Shown: positions 45,303 to 55,784 of the stretch, in pieces
Layout of the letters: every line of letters begins with the position of its first letter
Position numbering within the stretch: position 1 is the first letter of the stretch
Source of the DNA: Erodium maritimum
Taxonomy: Eukaryota; Streptophyta; Magnoliopsida; Geraniales; Geraniaceae
Reading direction: 5' to 3'
DNA length: 64,000 nucleotides
Assembly: GCA_963921825.1 (NCBI GenBank)
Contig: OY997590.1
Span: 54,116,012-54,180,011 of the forward strand
Notes under the pieces: generated by a model
Told to the model about the DNA's origin: nothing
What the model saw: the letters and a program-made list of their open reading frames with translations, nothing else
Databases searched by the model: none
Position numbers and translations under genes: made by a program

Positions 45303-46620
45303 TTAGCCAACGTCTTCGAACATATTGATGGTTTCATTCTCGCCGAAAGAAGAGGTGAAACCCAAGGATTTGCAAAGGGCCCAAGCTCGCTTAGCTTCGG
45401 ACTTCTTGCAGAGGGAGCGGGTGGGGCTGACGTCGTTAAGACCCCTTGAAAGCTTACAATGCCTTTTCCGAACCCGCTTATTTTTCCGCTTAGGCCGAGT
45501 AAGGAGCAAATCGGGGTCCCAGGCTGGAGAGTGGAGCTCAGCGATGAAAGATGAGAACGAGGGAGGTTCCTGCATAGTAGCAGGAGGTGAAGATTCGATC
45601 TGAGGTGGGTCATGGGCCTCCAAAGGGGCGGCTCTCGGGCCTGTTAGAACTGAGGGCTGAATAAGAGGCCCAATCTTCTTAACAGAAGTGACCTGTCCAG
45701 ATGAAAGAGTGGGTTGTCCGAGAGGCCCAAGCCTTGCGGCAGTAATCAGGTGAGATGCCAAGGTTTTGGGAAGAGAGACGCGCGTAACCAGGGAAGAAGT
45801 GGAGACGTGGGGGATTGTGCAGTGCGCCTCGGAAATCTTCAACACCGGAGACGAGGAGTCGTGGCCGGGACCAAACACCGGAGGGAGTCACCGATCATGG
45901 GGATTGGGAACATCACCGGACGGACTATCAGACCTGGTGGCTCCAGCCAAATTTAACCCCAAACTCCTCGTCCCCCAAAAAAAATTCACCGTCTTCCAGA
46001 AATTTATACTCTCCCAACTCCCAATCCAGAGCTCCGACGGCGGTGACAAGAGAAGATTGAGCGCCAGATTTGCTCTCTAAACCCCCTGACTCTTCTTCTA
46101 CTAAACCTTTTCTCAGAGAGGAAAAATCCCCCGAGTCGTTACGACAACAACGATCTTGCATGGAATCAGAGGGACAACATCGCTCCGGACGAACCAAAGC
46201 CGGATCGAGGGAGCTCGACGCTACTTTCATAGCTTCAGAATCGCTGGAGGGGGCCAGGGTCAGAGAGAAAGTCGGGGGAGGGACTAGATGCAGCTCAATT
46301 TCCTTGACCCGAGTCTGAAAGTGGGAACCATTAATCTCAAGCTTCACCGTGAGCCTCATTGGATCCAATATATGAGATTAGATGAGAATGAACGCTGAAT
46401 CCAAACTGAGTTGCGAAATCGAGCTGGGATGAATAACTACTGGAATCCCTATTGAAGCTGCGATGTTGTGAATAGAGGCATCAGACCAACCTGAGATGGG
46501 GATTCCGATAATCGAGGCCCAAGGAAAACATCCACCGTCTGAAATAGAGGTGACTACAGTGAAGAAACTAAAGAAGGTACCTCGGAGCTCGACCTAGTTC
46601 CCATCCTTTGAGGCGCAGAA
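45303..46620 (-). pseudogene. ORF1-like pseudogene of copy B
   Basis: Upstream of the solo LTR (49323-49440 minus) the frame reads RLQLKDLGVGAFLVSFPDAS. This matches VQLKDLG and ILVSCPDP in LINE 1 ORF1, and it resumes at 46620 with SSFCASKDGN. Then come GGCFPWASIIGIPISGWSD (about 46480-46530), a frame at 45928-46368 with LTVKLEINGSHFQTRVKEI, and a final frame at 45303-45878. The final frame has a basic patch (RPKRKNKRVRKRH) and the C-terminal SEAKRAWALCKSLGF. Few breaks separate the blocks, so it is better preserved than copy A. Function is unknown; nucleic-acid binding is inferred from the family. Confidence 0.65.
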
Positions 46621-46628
46621 GGACGAGG

Positions 46629-49317
46629 TGTCACGCCCCAAATCCGGTTTTGACCGAACGCGAGACGTGAACTTAAATAAGTAATAAATAAAACGATTTA
46701 ATGCCAAAACGAGTCTCAAATAACAGTTTTAAATCTCCAAATAATAACACAAGTCAACATCTCGGTAAAAGTACGTAGTAAAAGAGTATGAAAAAGGTAA
46801 ACAGTACGTCACTAAGAAATCTAGCCTAGGACCCTCGCTAGCTCCCAAGCATCGAGCATCCAGCTAGTACACATCCCGCTCAAGACCTGAAAGACAACAA
46901 GGTAAGGGGTGATCTTTCGCTCAGTAGTAAAATTAGTTAAGGTTATGAACATCAGTTCAATACCACGAGTAACCGTCCAATTAGGGCATACTAGCAAAGC
47001 ATAACTATCGACAACGCCCATGGGACAAGTATCTACATATAAAACAACGCACAAAGCCAACCAGCACGCACATAGCACACAGCAGAAACACACATAATTT
47101 AGTACAACCGTTCCCAATATCACCGGCTATCACAGCCCGTCCCATTTATATCGTACCGGAACACAAAGCATCGGCCCCGACATCTTCCTGTCACCGAGAC
47201 TCGGGGTAACATACCTGACCGACAATACATTATTTCGGATGTCTTCCCGTCATGGAGACTCGGGGCCTCACGCATAAAGGACCGGCACAGACCTCGGTCG
47301 TACGCCTTTCCGAACCACATAGCATCGGGGTAATGGTTAAACCGTCCTCGTCCTCGATACTCTACACTGGCATACTCTCTCCGTGTAGGTATTCTACCGG
47401 ACACAACTCCTCTTGGAACACACATCAAGAGAATAACACGCATCACAATGCCATAGTTCGACCACGGTATACCAACCGAGCCAACTCACCATAACACACA
47501 AATCGGTCTATAACTCACCCGATCATATCACAACCAAAGGTTCACATCACAACAAACACGGCACACTTTCCCACACATAGCCACAACATGCTACACCGAG
47601 TATATCATAATATGATTCTTAATCTTATCGAAACTTAGTCACACATCATGCATCTCAATCAAAGATCATGCATTTCAATCAACACACAACCTAAGGCTCG
47701 ACATGGCCATTCTACCAGCACGACAATTTCCCAAGAATTAAAAGCGATTAATCTAGTGAAACACATCCTACATGCAAACTAAGACTCGTCCGGTTATTAA
47801 TGTAATTGAAAGCGGTTATTCTAGTGAATCCTATCCTATATGCGAACTAGGACCTTTCCGGTTATTATTATTACCATGCATGCATCTAGTAACTTTCCGT
47901 AATTAAACCGGTATTCGCTACGTTCCCTACCTCAGAAACAAACAGATCTCAATTCCTAGCTGCTGAAGTCCTAGCTCGCTTCCTCCTCCACTTCACGATG
48001 TCCTCAGGTTTCCTCTTCCGTCGATCTCGGATCTGAAGCCTTGGATCACAATTAAATACTCGAATCAAAACAATTTCCGAATTGAATTAACGAGAAACAC
48101 CAAAATAAGCCCGACAGTCCAACATAGGCTAAAAGGACAATGGGTCGAAATGGGGCCAAATCGAATGGCCTACTGGACCGTAACCTGACCCGGCCCGCGC
48201 CCTGAACCGGCCCGGCATCTAACCCAACCCGCACCACAGACCGGCCCGGAACCAGACCCGGCGCATGTCACAGACCGGCCCGGAACCATATACGGAACGC
48301 GCGACGCACCGGCCCGGAACCTGGCACGGTCCGTGCGGTGCTCCGTGCCGGAACCTGGCATGGTCAGTGAGGCGTTCCGTGCCAGAACCGAGCCCTCTCC
48401 GGGCCTCGTTCCATGCCAGACCAGGACAGACCATCCTCCTTCTTCCCCAGCTCGATTTCTGCGAAAATCTCCTCAAAACCTCCATTGATGAGCTCAAAAA
48501 CCTCCAAAACAGATTCATTCACCTCCAATACTTCAATCCCCTCAATGGGTCTCATCAAAACTACTCAAAACAAATGATTTCTCAACAACAAACTTCACTT
48601 CTATCCACCAAATCATCATCTAACATCAATTAACCTCCCACTTCATAATTTCTAGCATTTTCCTCCCAACCTATGAATCAATATCAACCCAAAACGAAAA
48701 TGGATTAGATAGATACCTTGGTAGTGAAGAGTAGGTGAAGAAAATATGGTTTTTATGAAGCTTTGATGTATAGATGAGCAAAAGTACCTTCTTTTTCCCT
48801 TTTTTCTTCCTCAAGCTTCCATGGAAGACACACACACACTCTCTCTCTCTCTCTCTTGGTAAATTCGACTACCTTTGCTGAAATGTGCACCAAAATGGTG
48901 TATTAAACCTAGAGGGAAGGATGCCCAAAGCACCCCTTGCCTTATCTCTTCTCAAGTGCAACCACTAAGGGCATAAGGGTTAAAACATACCCATTTCTTC
49001 CCTTCCAAGCAAGCATGGACACATGTCCATGTGGGGACCACTCCAAGTTAATAAATTCCAGCACAAGTAATTTATCGGATTTTGATTTTAATCAGACCGC
49101 GTTTGACCGACAAAAGGTTCGAGTTGACTTTTCCCAATATTACAGTCAACGGAAAAGAAACGGCCAAACTAAGCTAACCGTAACGACAGCTAAGCTTTTA
49201 GGGCCCCGGAAAGGTCCCGAATGACTCCCGGAGTCCTCGGTTGACTTTTCCAACCGAAGGTCAACTTTCGCCGAAAACTTCCGGCATGACCGGGATCGAA
49301 CGGGGGCGGTTCTTACA
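46629..49317 (-). mobile_element. Solo long LTR, 2689 bp, TSD CGAGG
   Basis: It starts TGTCACGCCCCAAATCCGG and ends GGGGGCGGTTCTTACA, flanked by a perfect 5-bp duplication CGAGG (46624-46628 and 49318-49322). It is the inverted counterpart of 5101-7762 and of the truncated copy at 19704. A GC-rich minisatellite (about 48180-48420, CCGGCCCGGAACC units) lies at the same relative place as those of the relatives. A microsatellite of CA then CT repeats is at 48827-48854. No internal region is present. It interrupts the ORF1-like sequence of retroposon copy B. Confidence 0.92.
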
Positions 49318-49818
49318 CGAGGCATCTGGGAATGAGACGAGAAAGGCGCCTACTCCCAGATCCTTCAGCTGAAGGCGAGGACCCAAAGGCAAGGGAAGCT
49401 TGGCACGGATTTAGACGATGCTCCGGTCGGGGGATGTGTTTCCGATGACACTGAGAGTGAGCAAGTCCGTCCAAAGATGATTGATTGACGCCACACAGAT
49501 TATGGGAAGTCTGTGATAAGTCGAAACACTCAAACTTCAAGGATTCACACACATGAAGATTGAAATGCTATAGGTTCTTCCCAAAAGAAAAATCGAATTT
49601 TTATTTCATAAAACTTGCATAATACATGCTGAGAAGGGACTTTATTAAATAGTCCAGCAGCAAGTGGCCTTCAAGCTCTAAAATTGATTACATTTGACTC
49701 TAATTAATAGCTAATGACTCTTGAGAAACCAAAGGTTGGAATTTTGCAAAACAGCTAAAGTAACTTTTTAATAATCTGAATTTAAATGCATATCTTGCTA
49801 TTGATGTTCTTCAATGGT

Positions 49819-52022
49819 TTAAGGGGCTGAATCTTCTTTTGAAATGATGAATAAGTTGGGTTCATTAATTCCTTGAAGAAGAGGCAAAAATATATTTGAA
49901 GAGGTCTTGAATTGTTCTTGAATGTCTTCTTCATTTGCCTTGTTGATGACGTCCTCTTTGAGTTCCCCTTGGTCTATGAGTGTAATTAAACTCTCCACTT
50001 GTTTGTTGAACTGTTCTCGTAATGCTCTAGTTCCTGATCTTGTCCTAGGTGTTAATCGCATAATGAGAATGTTGTTGATAGCTTCTTCTTCGGGTTCAGA
50101 TAAAATGTTGATAGCTTCGACATTCGGTGCTAGTTGCATGATAGGAATGTTGTTGATAGCTTTTATGTCCTCATCATCCCCTCCCTCTTGACAAGATTCT
50201 GACCTCAGAATTGATTCATCTGCTTGATAGGGAGCCAAATCAGTAATATTGAAAGTTGGAGAAATGTTTAACTCACCTGGAAGCTCGAGCTTGTAAGCGT
50301 TGTTGTTGATTTTCTCTAACACTCAAAATGGTCCATCTCCTCTTGGTGAGAGCTTGGATTTTTTCTGATTAGGGAACCTTTCCTTTCTCATGTGTACCCA
50401 TACCAAGTCTCTTGGTTCAAAACTGATATCTTTTCGATGCTTATTAGCTTGTTGCTTGTATTTCTTGGTCTTTTTCTCCAAATTTTCTTTGACCTTTTGA
50501 TGAAGTTTCTTGACAAAATCTGCTCTGCTTTCTCCTTCACTAGAAATAACACCTTGAGGCAAAGATACAAGATCTAAAGGACTAGTAGGGTTAAAGCCAT
50601 AAACAATTTCAAAAGGAGAGAATTTAGTAGCAGAATGTTTGGCATGATTGTAAGAAAACTCAATAAAAGGTAACAAGATAACCAATTCTTTAAACGCACT
50701 ACTTCTTTGAAAAAGAGATCAGCAATTTGAGTAGCATCATTAGTCTTGTTGCATGGGATGATATGAGCCATTTTGGAAAATCTGTCCACTACCACAAAAA
50801 TAGAGTCCTTGTGGTTGATCTTTGGTAGACCTAAAACAAAATACATAGAAATGTGTACCCATGGTAGGTTAGGAATAGGAAAATGCATATATAAACTGTT
50901 AGGATATGACCTGGATTTTTCCTTTAAGAAGTTGATGCATTTAGCACAGAACCTCTCCACATCTCTCTTTAAGTGCGGCCAAAAGAAATGATCCATAAGC
51001 ACACTTAGAGTTTTGTTGCGACCAAAGTTTCCCATAAGCCTTCCTCCATGTGCATCTCTGATCAGCAAATGTCTCATGGATCCTTGTGGTATGCAAAGCC
51101 TTCTATCCTTGGATAAGAATCCATCTTGTTGATAAAATGATCCATATACAGCCTTGCTTGTCTCTTTGAAAGCTTCTTTGAAATCTGGATCAGTTTCATA
51201 TAAACTCTTTATATGCTCCAACCCCATGATTCTTTCCTTTCTTGTACTTGATCACATATGGAAAAGTCTCTATAAACTCAAGCCACTTCGCATGTCTTTT
51301 CTTAAGAGTGGTCTATCCTCTTAGATGCTTGAGGGTCTCGTGATCTGTATGAATAACAAATTCTCTGGATAACAAGTAATGTTGCCAAGTTTCAAAAGAT
51401 CTTACCAAAGCATAAAGCTCTTTGTCATAGGTAGGGTAATTAAGGGCAACTCCATTGAGTTTCTCACTAAAGTATGCTATTGGTTTTCCCCCTTGAGTTA
51501 GGACATCGCCTATACCTGTACCTGAAGCATCACATTCAATTTCAAATGTTTTATCAAAATTAGGTAATACCAAAACATGTGCATGTGTAAGGCTATCTTT
51601 GAGCATTTGGAATGCTTCCTCTTGTGCTTGACCCCATTTAAACTCCACATTCTTTTTAATCACCGCGGTCAAAGGGGCAGCAATGATGCTAAAATTCTTC
51701 ACAAATCTCCTATGGATGCTGGCCAATCCATGGAAGCTTCTAACATGTCCAATGGTTGTTGGTGTAGGTCTTGAATGGATTTGATTTTCTCCTCATCAAC
51801 CTTCAATCCCTGCGAGCTTACAACAAACCCTAAGAGCACAACTTGATCAGTACAAAACCAGCATTTCTTAAGATTCACATAGAGATTTTCAGCTCGTAGT
51901 GTCTCTAGAACCTGTTCGATGTGGTTTAAATGATCTACAAGGTTAGAACTATAAACCAAGATATCATCGAAATATACTACCACAAACTTACTTATGTAAT
52001 ATACTTCATACGCCTCTCCCAA
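49819..52022 (-). pseudogene. Gypsy pol remnant (RT end, RNase H, integrase)
   Basis: Sense order: RT from FVVVYFDDILVYS (the catalytic FDD box) to the thumb (51699-52022). RNase H follows (51313-51726) with [14 protein letters not shown] and AYFSEKLNG. Integrase zinc-binding and core come next (50574-51227), with LLIRDAHGG, MDHFFWPHLKRDVERFC..C, HISMYFVLGLPK and VVDRFSKMAHIIPC. The integrase end and tail are at 50323-50685 and 49819-50322 (KINNNAYKLELPGELNISP). Frameshifts near 51.7, 51.25 and 50.69 kb break it. Everything N-terminal to the FDD box is deleted. Confidence 0.88.
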
Positions 52023-52444
52023 TCAAGGTAAGCATCTGGATTAACCTTTCCCGTGAAAGTTGGGGCATTAAGCTTGACATCTTGGTTTCCATGCTTAGCA
52101 TCTTCTTCTCGGCCTCGATCATAGTTGTATTGCCTCCTTGGCCTTGGGTTTTGATATAAATCTCGTTGGCCCTCATCTTCAGAGTCTTGTGAGTCATCTT
52201 CATTATGATTCACTCTTCGAGCATTCACTTTTCGAATGGGATTTCTACGGGCTGGTGGTGGTTGTTCAATTCTTGTCATTCGATTTCTAAGGTCTTGGAT
52301 CTGAGTTTGAATGGCAGCAAGAATCTGAGCCATGTTTGCATCCCCTTGTCCTCCCATAGTCCTAAAAATTTGATGTTTCTCACAAACAAACAAATCAAGT
52401 GCAAAGGAAGTCGAAAAGGCAATAAAACGAAATTGATGAGACAA
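51992..52444 (-). pseudogene. Gypsy gag N-terminus fused to RT by deletion
   Basis: An open frame covers a coiled region (ILAAIQTQIQDLRNRMTRIE), an Arg/Asp-rich linker (RRQYNYDRGREED) and the start of the gag core (NPDAYLDWERRMKYI). It then runs at once into RT sequence (ISKFVVVYFDD) in another frame at about 52010. The rest of gag, the protease and most of RT are gone. The usable start may be MGGQGDANMAQ (about 52356). Confidence 0.8.
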
Positions 52445-52589
52445 AAAACTAAGAAAAATAAATCTGGACAGATTTGATATCTAATCAAAACTTCTTCTTT
52501 TCTCCTTTTTTTTGAAAGCAAAATAGCAGCAAATAGATAAAAACGAGATTAATAAAAAAGGATAGATAAAACCTGATTTGAAGTGTATA

Positions 52590-52601
52590 GCTCTGATACC
52601 A
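52590..52601 (-). other. Gypsy primer-binding site (initiator Met tRNA)
   Basis: TGGTATCAGAGC on the minus strand, two bases from the LTR end TGTATCA. It is a perfect match to the standard plant initiator tRNA site and fixes the element's orientation. Confidence 0.85.
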
Positions 52602-53792
52602 GATGATACATTAATGTGGTTGTAGGATGGAGAACATTAGCTGGCCATACAACACTCTCTAAGGTTCCAATGGATGAAGATGGAGTCGATGATGGAGACT
52701 GCTTCAACTGGTTGTACAACACTCTTTGAAGAATCGAAGTAACTAAGAGGATAGATGGTGGATTGAACAACGCCACACAGATTATGGAAAGTCTGTGATA
52801 AGTCGAAACACTCAAACTTGAAGGATTCACACACATGAAGATTGAAATGTGATAGGTTCTTCCCAAAAGAAAACTCGAATTTTTATTTCATAAAACTTGC
52901 ATAATACATGCTGAGAAGGGACTTTACTAAATAGTCCAGCAGCAAGAGACCTTCAAGGGTCTAAAATTGATTACATTTCACTCTAATTAATAGCTAATTA
53001 CTCTTGAGAAACCAAAGGTTGGAAATCTGCAAAACAACAAAAATAACTCATTAATAATCTGAATTTAAATGCATACCTTGCTATTAATGATCTTCAATGG
53101 TTTGAGGGGCTGAATCTCCTTTGGAAATGATGAATAAGTTGGCTACATTAATTCCTTGAAGAAGAGGCAAAAACATATTTGAAGAAGTCTTGAATTGTTT
53201 TAAATGTCTTCTTGATTTTCCTTGGTGATGACGTCCTCTTGGAGTTCCCCATGCTCTATGAGTGTAATTAAACTCTCCACTTGTTTGTTGAACTCTTCTC
53301 GTAATGCTCTAGTTCCTGATCATGTCCTTGGTGCTAATCGCATAATAGGAATGTTGCTGATAGCTTCTATTCGGGTTCGGATAAAGTGATGTTAGCTTCG
53401 ACGTCCGGTGCTAGTTTTTTTTTGATCGGCAAAGCAAATTTAGATTAAAAACATTTTTCGGGATGAAAAATGAGGTACAACGAGTCTTATTACATCAAGA
53501 TTTTCCATAAGAACTACCCACAAACCTTTGCTTGAGCAAAGACCAACCTAAAAAACCACCAGCCAACTACCCTTTAAACAATAGCAAGTTTTTCAAAAGT
53601 GTTACCCTTTCTTAGTGTGAGGAGTAACAAAAACTAGCAAAGCAGATCATGTAACTTATCTTGCAGAATTGTGATAAAGCTTATACCCACCCAAGTCTTT
53701 GATTAACCAAGAAGTAGAGCCAGTACCAAAAGAAGCCCTTGATAGATAAGATCCTAACCAGTTTTTGGATTGAGAAGAACTAACCACAGAAG

Positions 53793-55031
53793 TGTTAGTC
53801 TTAGTGCCCGTAGTTCAATCCTAAATGTCCAAATGTATATATCATCGTTAGCAATAAAATTAAAGCGACTTTATATTACTTATGTGTTGGAGTAATATAT
53901 AGATGTGTGCTCTGATCTATGCCCACCATGCGAATAGAACCATAGATCGAGATAGATCACACTCGATGGGTCCCTAGTTAACAAAGCTTCACTAGAAGCG
54001 ACTAGTATGAAAGATGGCTCTTTATGGCTTACGTTCTGTTAGTCATTGGAATGGGATTCCGGAGTCTGATCATAGATATCATGTGGGACATGATATTGGA
54101 CGACCCGCCCTGAATATGTGCCATAGATTAAGTCATGAACATATTCAGTGTCAGGCAATACTAAAGTCTCGTTAGTTGCCACTTAAATAGGATCAAATAA
54201 AATGGGATTTTACGTTGATCTATTGACATGCATAAACCTAAGGGTCGCACCGGAGGATGAAACTCATTGACACATTTATGGAGAATAGCCAAAAGGGAGT
54301 TGTCTTGGGACATGACCAAAACTGGGTTTTGGGTCATCTGCCCATAAGTGAATAGGAATTTACGGATCGAGACAAGGCTTGGAGTCTTGGGATTGATCGC
54401 GTCGGATAATGTTGGACATTTCCGGTATGGAAGGCTTGGAGGCGATGAGCGAATCACGGGACCTCGTTGGAAATGGCCACGGGCCATGTTCCAAGAGGCC
54501 CATGAAATGCCCATGCAACCAACGCCCATGGATCTAATTAATCAAGTCTTGATTAATTAGTACTAAGTAAGCAAGACAAGGATTAAGGTGTTGGTGATTC
54601 ACCACCTAACCCAATCTTGTCTTGCCATACTTTGTCATATTTACACCTTACTTGACACCTTACTTGTCCCATGCCTTTAGTTGGACAAGTATGGGTTTTG
54701 TTATGTTTAAGACAAGAATAGGAAACACATTTTCTCTCCCTCTTCCATGGCCGTTTCGGGTTTGGCTAGTTTCCACCTCCATTTTTGTGTTCTTGAGTCC
54801 TCAAAGAGAAGAACTACGTGGCTTTGATTCCCATGTGGATACGTAGTCGTCTTGGAGACTCAAGCCAATCATTCGTTACCCGGTGTTCTTGTTTTGGTAA
54901 GAACTAGTGCTTAATTTTTCTCTTGTGAATCCATTCTTTGTTAGTTGGTTCATGGTTTTAATCGTCTCTTGGTTTTCCTTGATTTTCCGCTACGAGTTGG
55001 TTCATCTCCAACCCTACCTCGAGACCCAATA
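53793..55031 (+). mobile_element. Solo Copia LTR, 1239 bp, TSD AGAAG
   Basis: It starts TGTTAGTCTTAGTGCCC and ends GAGACCCAATA, matching the sense strand of the young Copia LTR. A perfect 5-bp duplication AGAAG flanks it (53788-53792 and 55032-55036). It is about 450 bp shorter than the 1688-bp LTR because of one internal deletion at about 54150, where CATATTCAGTGT joins CAGGCAATACTAAAG. No internal region is present. Confidence 0.93.
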
Positions 55032-55784
55032 AGAAGAACTAAATTCCCACTCAAATCTGTCATCCAAGTTTGCGGATTGAGCTCCAAAAAATATGTACTT
55101 GGACTAGCAATAAAGATGTCTATCCCATGAACCCTTAAACCCCAAGAAAGCTTCCCAAAATGTCTTTAGTACCAAGACTTATCAGCCTTCCAAAATATGC
55201 AGAAATCCCTCCTATAGCATAAGCAAGATCAATGTTTGGAGATGTTTGATTGAGCCCCAACTATCAGTTGTGATTGTGTGACCTATTCTGAAAATTCAGC
55301 AGCATTCCTCAAATGAGTTGGTTTCCAAAACTGATCTGCCCTCCAAATTTGCAGATTGCAATCCAAATGAAATAGCTTGATTAAGTACGGTCCATAATTC
55401 CATAGATATAGTTGGAATTGAAAGTCTCTGGCTTGAGATACGAAGAGACCTACAAAACAAAACTAAACAAGGGACAAGAAGGCACTCACTTAAAAACTTC
55501 TACCCACACTCCAGAGGAGAACCTAGCCAGTAAAGAAAATGTCTACCCCCACACTAGTCCTCAGAGATAGGACCAAAAGAAGACCACAAAACAAAAAAAG
55601 AAGAAGACACCTTACCAAACTCACAGCAGTACCCAAACCAACCCAAACCCTACCCTCAGAACCCCAACCCCAAAGAGAATGATCTGATGAGTACACCAAC
55701 AAAGCTGCAAAGGAACCAATAACCAAAGCCACAAGAAACTCCACCAGACCATTACTACAATCCCCCTTAGATGATAGCCATATA

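Larger units (their letters stand above)
45187..49482 (-). mobile_element. ORF1-only retroposon, copy B (split by solo LTR)
   Basis: In sense (minus) it runs from about 49482, is interrupted by the solo LTR, and ends in nine A (T run at 45187-45195) about 115 bp after the ORF1 stop. No endonuclease or RT follows the ORF1, unlike LINEs 1 and 3 where ORF2 begins six bases later. The coding sequence and 3' tail both match copy A. The 5' end is cut by the Gypsy element at 49483. An ORF1-only, poly(A)-tailed structure resembles HAL1 elements of mammals. An alternative is a retrocopy of a host gene derived from LINE ORF1. Confidence 0.55.
49483..53414 (-). mobile_element. Gypsy deletion derivative with LTRs
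   Basis: The right LTR begins at 52604 (plus: TGATACATTAATG), next to a primer-binding site at 52590-52601. The left LTR, from about 49483, matches the right one from CGCCACACAGATTATGG on but lacks its first 165 bases. Similarity between 49490-50135 and 52770-53414 runs past the LTR into the pol C-terminus. Pol sequence therefore also lies upstream of the right LTR, as expected for two elements in tandem or a recombination product. Between are gag start, RT end, RNase H, integrase and tail, in Gypsy order on the minus strand. Exact LTR inner ends were not determined. LINE 3 abuts at 53415. Confidence 0.8.
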
